Positions 19,492 to 29,285 of a stretch of 64,000 nt of DNA are shown here, in pieces; the first letter of the stretch is position 1, and the number at the start of each line of letters is the position of its first letter. The stretch covers positions 186,001 to 250,000 of the forward strand of contig NZ_SLYD01000004.1 in NCBI RefSeq assembly GCF_004340945.1. The letters are read 5' to 3'. The DNA is from Sphingomonas sp. PP-F2F-A104-K0414 (GTDB taxonomy: Bacteria > Pseudomonadota > Alphaproteobacteria > Sphingomonadales > Sphingomonadaceae). The notes under the pieces are model-generated. The model searched no databases, was not told where the DNA came from, and saw nothing but the letters and a program-made list of their open reading frames with translations. The position numbers were made by a program, and so were the translations under genes.

Positions 19492-20888
19492 GCCAGCGAC
19501 TCCACCGCAGCGCGGAACGCCGCCCCGCGTGCTTCGTAATCGCGAAACTGGTCGAAGCTAGCACAAGCGGGGGATAACAACACCGTGTCGCCAGGACGCG
19601 CGTTGGCGGCGGCGCTGCGGACGGCCGCGTCGAGCGTGCCGACATTCTCGACGGGCATGAAATCTTTCAAAATCTCGGCGAACCTCGGCCCTGCCTCGCC
19701 GATCGTGTAGGCGCGGACGACGTGACCGAACGCTGGCTTGCACGCGTCGAGGTCGTCGCCCTTAGCGCGACCGCCGACGATCCAGTGGACCCGGTCGAAC
19801 GCGGCGAGCGCCGGCGCGGTGCTCTCGGGGTTGGTCGCCTTGCTGTCGTCGACATAGGCGACGCCGCCATAAGACGCGATCTGCTGCATGCGGTGCGGCA
19901 GGCCGGTGAAACTGGTGAGGCCACGATCGATATCGACCTCGCTCACGCCCAGCGCCTTCACGACGGCAATCGCGGCGAGCGCGTTCTGCGCGTTGTGCGG
20001 CCCCTGGAGCGCGGGCCAATTGCCTTGGAACAGGCATACGCCCGGCGCGATCTTGGTGAGATGCTCGCTCTTCGCCGACAGCCCGCGCGCGATCAGCGCG
20101 GACGGCGCATCGCCGATGCCGATGACCGCCTCATGCTCGGCCGACTGCATCGCGAACAGCCGCGCCTTGGAGGCGGCATAGCCTTCGAACCCGTCATAGC
20201 GGTCGAGATGATCCGGCGTGATGTTGAGCAGCACCGCGACGTCGCAATCGAGCGTCTGGGTCAGGTCGATCTGGTAGCTCGACAGTTCGAGCACATAGAC
20301 GCCGCCCTCGGGGAGCGGTTGCTGTTCGAGGATCGGCAGGCCGATGTTGCCGCCCATCAACGTGGGAATGCCGGCGGTCTTGAGGATGTGGTGGACGAGT
20401 GCGGTGGTGGTGGACTTGCCGTTGGTGCCGGTGATGCCGACGACCTTGTGCGGGGGGAGGTCGGCTCGGGCCTGCGCGAAGAGTTCGATGTCGCCGATTA
20501 CGGGGACGCCTGCCGCGCGCGCCGCGGCGGCAAGCGGATGCGTGTTGAGGGGCACACCCGGCGAAACGACGAGCGCGTCGAACTCCGATAGATCCTCCAA
20601 CGGCGCAACGATCAAATCCTCCCCGGCACGGGGAGGGGGACCGCCAGCCGCAGGCTGGGGGTGGAGGGGGCCATCCGCAAGCGTAACGCCCGGAACAGTC
20701 CCCCCCCCACCAGCAGAACTGGTCCCCCTCCCCGTACCGGGGAGGATTGCGTCACGCCGAGCCTCATCCGAATCCCAAGCAACAACGCTCGCCCCACCAG
20801 CAACAAGCGCCCGCACCGTCGCAGCTCCCGACCGCGCCAGCCCCAGCACCGCGTAGCGTTTCCCGCGCCAGGCCTTCGCAATAATCAC
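19488..20888 (-). CDS. murD: UDP-N-acetylmuramoyl-L-alanine--D-glutamate ligase, with repeat-derived insertion
   Basis: MurD adds D-Glu to UDP-MurNAc-L-Ala. The N-terminal Rossmann motif is [19 protein letters not shown] (about residues 10-28), the P-loop is [15 protein letters not shown], and further Mur-ligase motifs are [16 protein letters not shown] and [20 protein letters not shown]. The start is GTG 20888, overlapping the mraY stop (GTGA), giving 466 aa. Residues ~48-91, between the conserved [13 protein letters not shown] and [15 protein letters not shown], are encoded by the palindromic element at 20615-20748. The insertion is in frame, in a surface loop region of domain 1, so function is probably kept. 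Confidence 0.93.
   Translation of the reverse strand: MIIAKAWRGKRYAVLGLARSGAATVRALVAGGASVVAWDSDEARRDAILPGTGRGTSSAGGGGTVPGVTLADGPLHPQPAAGGPPPRAGEDLIVAPLEDLSEFDALVVSPGVPLNTHPLAAAARAAGVPVIGDIELFAQARADLPPHKVVGITGTNGKSTTTALVHHILKTAGIPTLMGGNIGLPILEQQPLPEGGVYVLELSSYQIDLTQTLDCDVAVLLNITPDHLDRYDGFEGYAASKARLFAMQSAEHEAVIGIGDAPSALIARGLSAKSEHLTKIAPGVCLFQGNWPALQGPHNAQNALAAIAVVKALGVSEVDIDRGLTSFTGLPHRMQQIASYGGVAYVDDSKATNPESTAPALAAFDRVHWIVGGRAKGDDLDACKPAFGHVVRAYTIGEAGPRFAEILKDFMPVENVGTLDAAVRSAAANARPGDTVLLSPACASFDQFRDYEARGAAFRAAVESLA
20615..20748. repeat. Palindromic element inside murD
   Basis: Outer arms AATCCTCCCCGGCACGGGGA (continuing GGGGGACC) and GGTCCCCCTCCCCGTACCGG (continuing GGAGGATT) differ by one base over 28. 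They enclose about 78 bases containing further inverted repeats (CCGCCAGCCGCAGGCTGGGGGT). It lies wholly within the murD reading frame with no stop on that frame. Confidence 0.9.
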
Positions 20889-21955
20889 CGCAACTTCAAC
20901 GTCGAGAGGCCGACCAGCGCCAGCACCAGCGCGATGATCCAGAACCGGATTACCACCGTAGCCTCGGCCCAACCAAGCTGCTCGAAATGGTGATGAATCG
21001 GCGCCATCCGGAACACGCGCTTGCCGGTCCGCTTGTAGAAGAACACCTGGATGATCACCGACAGCGCCTCGATCACGAACAGCCCGCCGATGATCCCCAG
21101 GACGATCTCGTGATGCGCGACGACCGCGATCGTCCCCAGCGCACCGCCGAGCGCGAGGCTCCCGGTATCGCCCATGAACACCGCCGCCGGCGGCGCATTG
21201 AACCACAGGAACGCGAGCCCCGCGCCGACGATCGCCCCGCAGAAAATCGCAAGCTCACCTGCACGCGGCACATGCGGAATGCCGAGGTAATCCGCGAACT
21301 TCACGTTCCCGACCAGGTACACGATCACCATGAACGCAACGCTGGCGATGATCACCGGCATCGTCGCCAGCCCGTCGAGCCCATCGGTCAGGTTCACCGC
21401 ATTGCCGAACGACACGATCGTGAAAGCGGCAAAGACCGGGAAGAACCAGCCCAGATCGAGGTACATGCGCGACGTGAACGGCAGATACAGATGCGGCCCG
21501 TTCTGCGACATGATGATCGTCGCGGCGATCCCGGCGATCGCGAACTCGAGCAGCAGCCGCGTCCGCCCGCTGATCCCCGCGGTGCTCGCCTTTCGCACCT
21601 TGTCATAGTCGTCGAGGAACCCGATCGTCCCGAAGCCCAGCGTCACGAACACGCACGCCCAGACATACGGATTGCTCAGGTCCATCCACAGGAAGATGGC
21701 GAGGCACATCGAGGTCAGGATCATCAGCCCGCCCATCGTCGGCGTCCCGCGCTTCGACAGATGCGACTGCGGGCCGTCGGCGCGGATCGGCTGGCCCTTG
21801 CCCTGGCGGACGCGCAGCCAGCCGATGAACTTCGGCCCGATGATCAGGCCGATGATCAAGGCGGTCGCCACCGCGCCGCCGGTCCGCACCGTCTGATACC
21901 GGATGAGGTTCAGCAGGCCGGGAAACCCCAGATGCTCGGCGAGCCAGTACAACAT
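20885..21955 (-). CDS. mraY: Phospho-N-acetylmuramoyl-pentapeptide transferase
   Basis: MraY is the integral membrane enzyme that makes lipid I from UDP-MurNAc-pentapeptide and undecaprenyl phosphate. The 356-aa product has about ten membrane segments. Signatures are [16 protein letters not shown], the FLDDYDK catalytic aspartates, [35 protein letters not shown], and the histidine-rich loop [15 protein letters not shown]. Its ATG directly follows the murF TGA; its stop overlaps the murD GTG. Confidence 0.97.
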   Translation of the reverse strand: MLYWLAEHLGFPGLLNLIRYQTVRTGGAVATALIIGLIIGPKFIGWLRVRQGKGQPIRADGPQSHLSKRGTPTMGGLMILTSMCLAIFLWMDLSNPYVWACVFVTLGFGTIGFLDDYDKVRKASTAGISGRTRLLLEFAIAGIAATIIMSQNGPHLYLPFTSRMYLDLGWFFPVFAAFTIVSFGNAVNLTDGLDGLATMPVIIASVAFMVIVYLVGNVKFADYLGIPHVPRAGELAIFCGAIVGAGLAFLWFNAPPAAVFMGDTGSLALGGALGTIAVVAHHEIVLGIIGGLFVIEALSVIIQVFFYKRTGKRVFRMAPIHHHFEQLGWAEATVVIRFWIIALVLALVGLSTLKLR

Positions 21956-23347
21956 TCAGTTAATCCCGCCTTTGAGGCCAGCTTGAAGACCAGCCACGAC
22001 GCGGGCGAGGCCCACCCCGTTCGATCCCTTGACGAGCACGACATCGCCCGGCGCCAGGATCGTCCGTAACGACGCGAGCGCGGCCGCAGCGTCGCCCACA
22101 TGGACGGTTTCGATCTGTCCCTCAAGCACCTGCGCTAGCGGCGCCATCGCTTCACCGACAAGCAGCGCCATTTCGACGCGCGCGGCGAGGATGGGTTCGG
22201 CGAGGCCGGCGTGATAGTCGTCGGAGCCCTCGCCCAGCTCGCGCATCTCGCCGAGCACCGCGATGTGCCGGCCCGGCTCGTAAGCTAGGACGCTGAGCGT
22301 CGCGCGCATCGACGATGGGTTGGCGTTGTAGCTCTCGTCGATCACCAGCGCCTTGCCTTCGCCGACGGTCACTAGCGACCGCGCGCCGCGACCTTGCAGC
22401 CCGCCGAGTTCGGCCAGTGCAAGCCCGGCGAGTCCGAGATCGCTCCCGGCCGCCTGCACGCATGCCAGTACGCCGAGCGCATTCGACACCCAGTGCGCGC
22501 CGGGCTGCGCGATCGTGAAGCTCAGCTCATGCTCAGCCCCCTGCCCCATCCGCGCAGTGACGAACGTCCCGCCCGTCGGCAGCCGCATCGCCTCGATCGC
22601 GCGGACATCGGCACCCTTTTCGCTGCCGAACGTGACGACGTGCGCGGCATGCGGCGCGGCGTGTCCGAGCAGCCGATCGCGATGCGGGCTGTCATAGGGC
22701 ACGATCGCAGTCCCGTCCGGTTCGAGCCCGGCAAAGATCTCCCCTTTGGCATCGGCAATCGCGCTTTCGTCGGGAAAGAACGCGGTATGCGCAGGCGCGA
22801 TCGCCGTGATCATCGCAATGTGCGGGCGAACGAGTTGGGTCAGCTCGGCGAGTTCACCGGCATGATTCATCCCCATCTCGAACACCCCGAACTTCGCGTC
22901 GCGCGGCATCCGGGCGAGGCTGAGCGGGACGCCGGTGTGGTTGTTGTAGCTCTTGACCGAGCGATGCACCTCGCCGGGCGCCGCGCGGTCGAGGCAGGCG
23001 AACAGCGCTTCCTTCGCACTGGTCTTGCCCACGGAGCCGGTGACCCCGATGATCTTCGCACCGCTCCGAGCCCGGCTCGCCCGCCCAAGCGCCTGCAACG
23101 CGACAAAACTGTCCGCGACGAGCACGTGCGGGTGGTCGCAGGGTTCGGAGACGATCGCGCCCGCCGCGCCTTGTGCGAAGGCCTGATCGAGGAACAGGTG
23201 TCCGTCGCTGGCCTCGCCCTTCATCGCCACGAACAAGTCGCCGGGGCCGACTTCGCGCGAGTCGAACGCGACGCCGCTGACGGAAAAGTCACAAGACCCT
23301 ACGCCGCCCGTAGCGGCTGCGATCTCGGCCGAAGTCCACAGACTCAC
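21956..23347 (-). CDS. murF: UDP-N-acetylmuramoyl-tripeptide--D-alanyl-D-alanine ligase
   Basis: MurF adds D-Ala-D-Ala to complete the UDP-MurNAc-pentapeptide. The 463-aa product shows FDSREVGPGDLFVAMKG, the P-loop GVTGSVGKTSAKEAL, FEMGMNHAGELAELT and VIDESYNANPSSMRA. I chose GTG 23347 (VSLWTSAEIAAAT). The purine run GGGAGGGGGGG immediately upstream would serve as ribosome-binding site, and it comes from the palindromic element at 23350. The open frame continues 29 codons further upstream through the element, so a longer repeat-derived N-terminus is possible. Confidence 0.94.
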   Translation of the reverse strand: MSLWTSAEIAAATGGVGSCDFSVSGVAFDSREVGPGDLFVAMKGEASDGHLFLDQAFAQGAAGAIVSEPCDHPHVLVADSFVALQALGRASRARSGAKIIGVTGSVGKTSAKEALFACLDRAAPGEVHRSVKSYNNHTGVPLSLARMPRDAKFGVFEMGMNHAGELAELTQLVRPHIAMITAIAPAHTAFFPDESAIADAKGEIFAGLEPDGTAIVPYDSPHRDRLLGHAAPHAAHVVTFGSEKGADVRAIEAMRLPTGGTFVTARMGQGAEHELSFTIAQPGAHWVSNALGVLACVQAAGSDLGLAGLALAELGGLQGRGARSLVTVGEGKALVIDESYNANPSSMRATLSVLAYEPGRHIAVLGEMRELGEGSDDYHAGLAEPILAARVEMALLVGEAMAPLAQVLEGQIETVHVGDAAAALASLRTILAPGDVVLVKGSNGVGLARVVAGLQAGLKGGIN

Positions 23348-23349
23348 TG

Positions 23350-23464
23350 CCCCCCCTCCCGCGAGCGGGAGGGGGTCGGGGGGTGGGCGCGCGCTGTCGA
23401 CGAAGCGCAGCGCCTGCCGAACCCGCGAGCCCACCCCCGGCCCCTCCCGCTTGCGGGAGGGGGG
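23350..23464. repeat. CTCCCGC-type palindromic element between murE and murF
   Basis: Arms built on CCCTCCCGCGAGCGGGAGGG and GCCCCTCCCGCTTGCGGGAG enclose about 40 bases. It opens a 133-bp gap at what is otherwise an overlapping junction in this cluster, and it places a strong purine run before the murF GTG. Confidence 0.88.
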
Positions 23465-23480
23465 AAGAAGATAGCCGCCC

Positions 23481-24896
23481 TCACGCCGCGCACTCCCGCG
23501 CGACGGTTACGTCGTCGAACGGCAGGACCATGTCGCCGACGATCTGGCCTTGCTCGTGGCCCTTGCCGGCGATCAGCACGATGTCCTCCGGCCCAGCCTC
23601 CCGCACCGCAGCCGCGATCGCCGCACGCCGATCACCGATTTCCTCAGCCCCGCGCGCGCCCTTCAGGACATCGCAGCGGATCGCCCGCGCGTCCTCGGTC
23701 CGGGGGTTGTCGTCGGTGACGATGACGCGGTCGGCGTGCTGCACCGCGACCTGCCCCATAGTCTCGCGCTTGCCCGTGTCGCGGTCGCCGCCGGCACCGA
23801 ACACGACGATCAGCTTTCCGCCAGCGTGCGGTTTGAGCGCGGCGATTGCTGCTTCGAGGGCGTCGGGGGTGTGCGCGTAGTCGACGTAGACCGGCGCACC
23901 CGACTTCGCGATCACCGCGCGTTCGAGCCGCCCACGCACCGGCTGCAACCGCGCGAGATTGGCGATCGTCGCGGCCACGTCGCCGCCGGTGGCGATCACC
24001 AGTCCGGCCGATACCAGCGCGTTCGCCGCCTGGTAGGCGCCGATCAGCGGCAACGTGACCTTGTAGGTCTGGCCCTCGGCCTCGATCGTCAGCCCCTGCC
24101 CCAGCAGCGTGGGATCGCGGCCCACGAGTCGCAAAGTCTCGCCCTGCGTCCCGACCGTGATCAGCCGGTTGCCGCGTTCTCGGGCTAGATCGATCACGCG
24201 TGCCGACTGAGGATCGTCGGCCCAGACCACCGCGGCACCGTCGGTCGAAAGCACTTCGGAGAACAGCCGGATCTTGGCGGTGAAATACGCGGCCATGTCG
24301 CCATGATAGTCGAGATGATCGCGGCTGAGATTGGTGAACGCCGCGGCGGTCACCTTCAGACCCTCGGTCCGATACTGCGTCAGCCCGTGGCTCGACGCTT
24401 CGAACGCCAGGTGCGTGACGCCTTCGCGCGCGAGCCCCGCCACGTTCGACAGGAACGTCACCACGTCCGGCGTCGTCAGTCCGGTCGTCACCCGCTCGTC
24501 GGCGGTGGTCACTCCCAGCGTCCCGATCGAGGCGGCATGAAACCCGGCCATCCGCCACAGCTGGCGCGTCATCTCGACACACGACGTCTTCCCGTTCGTC
24601 CCCGTAATCGCCACCGACGTCTCGGGAAACGGCGCGAAGAACTTCGCGGCCAGTTGCGCGAACCGCTCGCGCGGGTTGTCGTCGGCGATGTAGGTGGCGC
24701 CCTCGACCGTCAGCCCAGGCCGAGCCACCACCGCGATCGCGCCCGAGCGGATCGCGTCCTCGATATAATCCTCGCCGTTGACGCGCGCGCCTTCGAACGC
24801 GCCGAACACCGTGCCCGGCGCGACCTTGCGGTGATCGATCGCGAACCCCGTCACCTGCGCCTCTTCCGTCCCGTCGGTCAGCGCTGCGAGTTTCAT
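23481..24896 (-). CDS. murE: UDP-N-acetylmuramoyl-L-alanyl-D-glutamate--2,6-diaminopimelate ligase
   Basis: MurE adds the third residue of the stem peptide. The 471-aa product has the P-loop GTNGKTS at residues 99-105 and DHLDYHGDMAAYF. The substrate-specificity motif DNPR is at 396-399, which in this family indicates meso-diaminopimelate rather than lysine. GKGHEQGQ near the end is also typical. The ATG at 24896 (MKLAALTDGTEE) follows a short GAGGA ribosome-binding site. The open frame upstream is a shadow of ftsI. Confidence 0.96.
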   Translation of the reverse strand: MKLAALTDGTEEAQVTGFAIDHRKVAPGTVFGAFEGARVNGEDYIEDAIRSGAIAVVARPGLTVEGATYIADDNPRERFAQLAAKFFAPFPETSVAITGTNGKTSCVEMTRQLWRMAGFHAASIGTLGVTTADERVTTGLTTPDVVTFLSNVAGLAREGVTHLAFEASSHGLTQYRTEGLKVTAAAFTNLSRDHLDYHGDMAAYFTAKIRLFSEVLSTDGAAVVWADDPQSARVIDLARERGNRLITVGTQGETLRLVGRDPTLLGQGLTIEAEGQTYKVTLPLIGAYQAANALVSAGLVIATGGDVAATIANLARLQPVRGRLERAVIAKSGAPVYVDYAHTPDALEAAIAALKPHAGGKLIVVFGAGGDRDTGKRETMGQVAVQHADRVIVTDDNPRTEDARAIRCDVLKGARGAEEIGDRRAAIAAAVREAGPEDIVLIAGKGHEQGQIVGDMVLPFDDVTVARECAA

Positions 24897-24906
24897 GCAA
24901 TAGTCC

Positions 24907-26625
24907 TCATTGCCCGGTCGGCTGTGTACGCGACGGGTCCTGCCACAAAGTCGGCAGGATGTCAGACTCGTCGATGTCGCGGTGCGCGTCGGGCACCACG
25001 CCCAGGATCGCACCGACGCGCGAGATCGTGCGGCCGACTACCGGCGCGGTATTCCACGCCGCGGTCTTCCACCCGGCGGTTTCCTTCGTGCCGAGCGGCG
25101 AATCGAGCATCGCCAGCACGACATAGCGCGGCGCGTCCATCGGGAACGCCGCGGCAAAGGTCGCGACGTTGCGCGAATGATCGTAGCCGCCCGACACGGC
25201 CGCCTCGGCCGTCCCGGTCTTGCCACCGACGCGGTAGCCCGGTGCATCGCCCTTGCGACCCGTCCCGCGCTGCACGATCAGCCGCAGCATCTGCCGCATC
25301 CGCGCACTCGTCTGCTCGCTGATGACGCGACGACCGGCAACCGCATGCCCCGGCGCGACCTTCAACAACGTCGCCGGCCGCCAGATCCCGCCATTGACCA
25401 AAGCCGCATACGCGCTCGCCAGATGCAGCGGGGTCACCGCGATACCGTGCCCGTAGGCGGTGGTCATCGTCGTCGTGCGCGCCCAGTATTTCGGCCACAA
25501 CGGACGGCCCTTCTCGCGCAGTTCGATATCGGGCTTGGTATCGAAGCCGAGCTTCTTGAACATCGCCTGCATCTTCGCGGGCCCGACCTCGTCGGCCACA
25601 CGTGCGGTGGCGATGTTCGACGAGTAGATCAGCGTCTCGGCCATATTGAGCCACCGCTTCGGATCGCCGCGCTCGTCATGGATCGTGAAGCGCCCGACCT
25701 GGAGCGGGTGCGTCGCGTCGAAGCGCCGCGCGAACGATGTGACGACACCCGTGTCCATCGCGGTCGCCATCGTGATCGGCTTGAACGTCGAGCCAAGCTC
25801 GAACACGCTCTGCGTCGTGATGTTGCGGAGCTGTTCGCTGCCCGACATGCCGACGCGATTGGGGTTGAAGGTCGGCAGCGAGACCATCGCGATCACCTCG
25901 CCGGTCGCCACATCGAGGACGATACCGCCAGCCCCTCGCGCGGAGAACGTGGTCATCGCGCGGCCGAGTTCGCTCTCCATCGCCGCCTGGACGCGGTTGT
26001 CGAGCGACAGCGCAACCGGCGTGCCGTTCAGCGCAGGATTGGTCAGCCGCTCGTCGAGCACGCGCTCCATCCCGCTCATGCCGTGGCCCGCCGTCGACAG
26101 AAAGCCCAGCGCATGCGCCGCCATCGTCGATTGCGGGTACAGTCGCTGCGTATCGCGGTCGAACACGATCGCCGGCTCGCCAATCGCATTGACCTGCTCG
26201 ACCAGCGCCGGCGACGCGCGCCGCTGGAGATAGATGAAGCTCTTGCCCGACGTCAGCAGCGCATAGTAATGCGCCTGGTCGCCCGCCTCGGGCATCAGCG
26301 CGGCTAGCTTGCTGGCGATCTCGGTCGGATCGCCGATCAGCTTTTTCGGGTGCACCGCGATCGTCCACGCATCGATCGTCCGCGCGAGCGGCGCGCCGTT
26401 ACGATCGACGATGTCGCCCCGCGCCGCGATCGCCGCCGAGCGCGCCTGCGGATCGGCGAGCGACGCCTGCACCGCCAGCATCCCGAGCCGCCCGACCACC
26501 ACCAGCACCGCTGCTCCGAACAGGAACATCAGCATCATCAGGCGCGTGTGCGCCGTCGCCACCAGTGCATGACGCTGGTTGGCGCTACGTTGCTGCGAGA
26601 CGGGCCGGGCGACCAAGGCGGTCAC
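24907..26625 (-). CDS. ftsI: Septal peptidoglycan transpeptidase FtsI (PBP3)
   Basis: This is a class B penicillin-binding protein that cross-links septal peptidoglycan. The 572-aa product has a cytoplasmic tail, a membrane anchor at about residues 29-52, an N-terminal PBP-dimerisation region, and the transpeptidase motifs STFK at 279-282 (Ser279 nucleophile), SSN at 335-337 and KTG at 469-471. The start is GTG 26625, overlapping the stop of ftsL (GTGA). A 10-base gap leads to murE. Confidence 0.96.
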   Translation of the reverse strand: MTALVARPVSQQRSANQRHALVATAHTRLMMLMFLFGAAVLVVVGRLGMLAVQASLADPQARSAAIAARGDIVDRNGAPLARTIDAWTIAVHPKKLIGDPTEIASKLAALMPEAGDQAHYYALLTSGKSFIYLQRRASPALVEQVNAIGEPAIVFDRDTQRLYPQSTMAAHALGFLSTAGHGMSGMERVLDERLTNPALNGTPVALSLDNRVQAAMESELGRAMTTFSARGAGGIVLDVATGEVIAMVSLPTFNPNRVGMSGSEQLRNITTQSVFELGSTFKPITMATAMDTGVVTSFARRFDATHPLQVGRFTIHDERGDPKRWLNMAETLIYSSNIATARVADEVGPAKMQAMFKKLGFDTKPDIELREKGRPLWPKYWARTTTMTTAYGHGIAVTPLHLASAYAALVNGGIWRPATLLKVAPGHAVAGRRVISEQTSARMRQMLRLIVQRGTGRKGDAPGYRVGGKTGTAEAAVSGGYDHSRNVATFAAAFPMDAPRYVVLAMLDSPLGTKETAGWKTAAWNTAPVVGRTISRVGAILGVVPDAHRDIDESDILPTLWQDPSRTQPTGQ

Positions 26626-27311
26626 CGCCGCTTACGGCTCTCGGAGCGGGCGCCGCTCATGATGTCACCCAGCGTCGTGTCGGACAGCAGCTTCCGGTCG
26701 AGCATCGCCACTGCCTGCGGCCGGACCTTGGCCACTGCTGCGAGGCGTTCGGTCTTGGCAGCGCGGACGAGTGCGGCCTCGGCGGAGCGCGGCGTCGACA
26801 CCGACGCGCGGATCACGACCGGCTTCAGCGCAGTCTTCGACGCAGCCTGGATCGCGACGTTCATCGCGCGCGGTGCGCTAACCTGCGCCATCTGCACCGG
26901 AGCAAGCTTCACCACGGCAGGAGCAGCGGTAACCGGGACGATCGACGTGGAGACGACCGACCCCGCCCCCGACGGCACGAGCAGCGCGGCGGTCTGGATC
27001 CCGTCCGCGCGCAGGCTGTTGACGTCTAGCGCCGCGAGCGCGGCCTCGCTCACGACGAACTGGCCCGCGGTCGGTGCCGACAGCGCCAGCGTGTCGCCGT
27101 TCCAGCGCTCGAGCTGGGCCAGATTGCCCCGCGTGTCGAACTCGGTTTCTAGCGCGCGGATATCGCGCTGCGCGGAGCGGATCTGACCATTGACCGCCTC
27201 CAGCTTCTTGCGCTCGGCGGCGACCTGCAGCGACACAAGGTAGAAACCGAGCACGACGGCCACGCAGCCCCCGAACCAGCCCACACCCTTCATCCGATAC
27301 GCCGCCGTCAT
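26622..27311 (-). CDS. ftsL: FtsL-like cell division protein with long C-terminal extension
   Basis: Position between rsmH and ftsI identifies this as the FtsL slot. The 229-aa product has one membrane segment ([20 protein letters not shown], about residues 11-30) and then a coiled-coil-like stretch ([20 protein letters not shown], about 31-60), the normal FtsL layout. The remaining ~150 residues are Ala/Val/Pro-rich and make it about twice the length of classical FtsL. It is expected to form a complex with FtsB and FtsQ in the periplasm. It overlaps both neighbours by four bases. Confidence 0.85.
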   Translation of the reverse strand: MTAAYRMKGVGWFGGCVAVVLGFYLVSLQVAAERKKLEAVNGQIRSAQRDIRALETEFDTRGNLAQLERWNGDTLALSAPTAGQFVVSEAALAALDVNSLRADGIQTAALLVPSGAGSVVSTSIVPVTAAPAVVKLAPVQMAQVSAPRAMNVAIQAASKTALKPVVIRASVSTPRSAEAALVRAAKTERLAAVAKVRPQAVAMLDRKLLSDTTLGDIMSGARSESRKRR

Positions 27312-28258
27312 GTCGTCACCTCTTCCGTCCAGGGTTGCGCGGAGGTCCGCCGCGCCGTCCGTAATGTCGCCGAGCGCGCGCGCGGGTTGCGTGCGACCTC
27401 GGACTCGCCGGCGCGGACACCGCGGCCGACATGAGAAAAACTAGGTTCCGCAACGGCTTTCACCTGCGGAAGATGACGAGAACCTGAAGGCGAGCCACCG
27501 GAACGGGTGCGCAGGAAGCGCTTCACCATCCGGTCCTCGAGGCTGTGGAACGTCACGATCGCAAGCCGACCACCGGGCTTCAGCACGCGTTCTGCCGCGA
27601 GCAATCCGTCGGCCAGCTCGCCCAGTTCACGGTTCACGTGGATCCGGATCGCCTGGAACGCGCGCGTCGCGGGGTCCTTCTTGTCGTGCGCCTTGTAGCC
27701 GAGCGCGCGGCGGACGATGTGCGCCAGCTCGCCGGTCCGCGTCAGCGGGCGCGCCGCGACGATCGCGCGCGCGACACGCCGCGACTTGGGCTCGTCGCCA
27801 TATTGATACAGCACGTCGGCGATCTCGTTCTCGTCCGCCTCGTTGACGAAATCCGCCGCCGACATGCCGGCCTGCGCCATCCGCATGTCGAGCGGGCCGT
27901 CCGACTGGAACGAGAAGCCGCGCTTGGCCTGGTCGAGCTGCATCGACGACACGCCGATATCGAGCGTGACGCCGTCCACCGGCGCGAGGCCACGCGATTC
28001 GAGTTCGGACGCCATCGCCGAAAAATCCGCAGCGATCAGCGTAAGACCTTCTTCGGCTTCTTCCATCGCGCGACCATTGGCGATCGCGTCTGGATCGCGA
28101 TCGAACGCGACGATCCGCGCGCCCGACTTGAGCAACGCCAGCGTGTAGCCGCCCGCACCGAACGTGCCGTCGACCATCGTCTCGCCGGGCTCCGGGGAAA
28201 GCGCGGCCAGGACTTCGTCGAGCAGGACGGGGATATGCGGAGCGTCAGGCGAGCTCAT
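27308..28258 (-). CDS. rsmH: 16S rRNA (cytosine1402-N4)-methyltransferase
   Basis: RsmH (MraW) methylates N4 of C1402 in the 16S rRNA P site. The 316-aa product begins [20 protein letters not shown] and carries the SAM-binding motif [16 protein letters not shown]. It continues with [30 protein letters not shown] sequence ([10 protein letters not shown]) and [16 protein letters not shown], and ends near [14 protein letters not shown]. The ATG overlaps the mraZ stop (ATGA). Confidence 0.97.
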   Translation of the reverse strand: MSSPDAPHIPVLLDEVLAALSPEPGETMVDGTFGAGGYTLALLKSGARIVAFDRDPDAIANGRAMEEAEEGLTLIAADFSAMASELESRGLAPVDGVTLDIGVSSMQLDQAKRGFSFQSDGPLDMRMAQAGMSAADFVNEADENEIADVLYQYGDEPKSRRVARAIVAARPLTRTGELAHIVRRALGYKAHDKKDPATRAFQAIRIHVNRELGELADGLLAAERVLKPGGRLAIVTFHSLEDRMVKRFLRTRSGGSPSGSRHLPQVKAVAEPSFSHVGRGVRAGESEVARNPRARSATLRTARRTSAQPWTEEVTT

Positions 28259-28755
28259 AACTGAACCCCCTTTTCGGCCATGTAGAAGCGCGCCATCTCC
28301 TTGACGACGGGGGGCATTCCGTCGGTGGCGATCAGCGTCGCGGGGTCCCAGATCTCGATGTAATCGAGCACGCCGTAGAAGAACGCATGCCCCTTGATGC
28401 CCGCATAGAAGCGCGGGAACGCGGGCATGATGAAGCGCCCGGAGCCGTCGAACGGCACCGCTTCGCCGGACGCGGCGGCGCGCTTGATGTTGTAGTCGTA
28501 CTCGCCGTTCTCGGACGTGTTCTCGGATTCGCGGCGATCGAGGCGCTCGGCGAGAATGTCGACGTAACCGGGATCATACGCGACCAGGCAGCGATTCTTC
28601 TGATGCGCGCCGATGATGATGGTCCCGCCGTCCTTGCCGTTCGCCTTTGGTGCATTTGCCGAGAGCATCGTGCGGAGTGCCGAGGGGATGGCTACCCGGC
28701 CCTTGTCGTCGACAAGGCCGATACCGTCTCCTTGATAGCGACCCCGTACCGACAC
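28255..28755 (-). CDS. mraZ: Transcriptional regulator MraZ
   Basis: MraZ is an AbrB-like (SpoVT) DNA-binding protein that autoregulates the dcw operon. It has two swapped-hairpin repeats: [20 protein letters not shown] near the N-terminus and, in the second half, [14 protein letters not shown]. The start is ambiguous. I prefer GTG 28755 ([11 protein letters not shown], with AAGGG upstream). The frame also opens at GTG 28782, which would add nine residues. As first gene it probably responds to the GGGA array upstream at 28884-28916. Confidence 0.92.
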   Translation of the reverse strand: MSVRGRYQGDGIGLVDDKGRVAIPSALRTMLSANAPKANGKDGGTIIIGAHQKNRCLVAYDPGYVDILAERLDRRESENTSENGEYDYNIKRAAASGEAVPFDGSGRFIMPAFPRFYAGIKGHAFFYGVLDYIEIWDPATLIATDGMPPVVKEMARFYMAEKGVQL

Positions 28756-28883
28756 GCCAAAACCCTTCGAACTGGCGCGCACGCTTCACCGCTTCGAAAG
28801 ACAGCCATCGCTACCTTTCGACCGCGTTTTCAGCGAACGATGAAAATGCCCCTGTATTAACCTCCATCTACCATAGCGCTTCG

Positions 28884-28916
28884 GGGACGCAACGGGATTT
28901 TTGGGGATTGTAGGGA
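28884..28916. promoter_or_regulatory. Phased GGGA repeats upstream of mraZ, candidate MraZ boxes
   Basis: GGGA occurs at 28884, 28894, 28904 and 28913 on the plus strand, a period of 10, 10 and 9 bases with T/A-rich spacers (GGGATTTTTGGGGATTGTAG). MraZ is known to bind short G-rich direct repeats with a 10-bp period in its own promoter. A second pair with the same period is at 29000 and 29010. The match is by inspection and not tested. Confidence 0.6.
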
Positions 28917-29094
28917 TTTGCGACGAGTTTCGCGCGTCGCTTTGGAGGGAATTCTGCGCAGATCGGATTCCATCGGCGTGGTGGTGGCGATCTGAGCGGG
29001 GGATTTTCGGGGATAGGGCTATATCTGTGCGTGCAAGCCAGCGTATCCCGCCACCCAGGCCCGCCCTCACCCAGCCACCATCACCCAAAAATCC

Positions 29095-29176
29095 GTCACC
29101 CCAGCGAAAGCTGGGGTCTCCTCGCAAGGCGTGCGTCATCTGCCCCGCGGGAGACCCCAGCTTTCGCTGGGGTAAC
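29095..29176. repeat. Palindromic element, GTCACCCCAGCGAAAGCTGG family, copy 1
   Basis: Near-perfect 27-bp arms (GTCACCCCAGCGAAAGCTGG + GGTCTC and its complement) surround about 30 bases. It lies in the 29-kb intergenic region. From 28783 to 29470 I see no gene, only this element, its second copy at 29286 and the GGGA array. Confidence 0.9.
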
Positions 29177-29285
29177 GAGCTAGGCCTAGGTGACGAGCCG
29201 GGCTGCGACGTCACCTGGCCATCACTTACTTAGCCAGGTCTCACCCAGCCATGGCCTCACCCATCCATCCGTCACCCAACCACCC

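Noticed and set aside
20615..20748. Possible CRISPR or IS terminal repeats at the murD palindrome
   Set aside because: There is a single inverted-repeat unit with no spacer array and no transposase frame in or around it.
28901..29233. 110-codon plus-strand frame upstream of the dcw cluster
   Set aside because: It runs through a palindromic element and the GGGA array, and its sequence looks like translated repeat.
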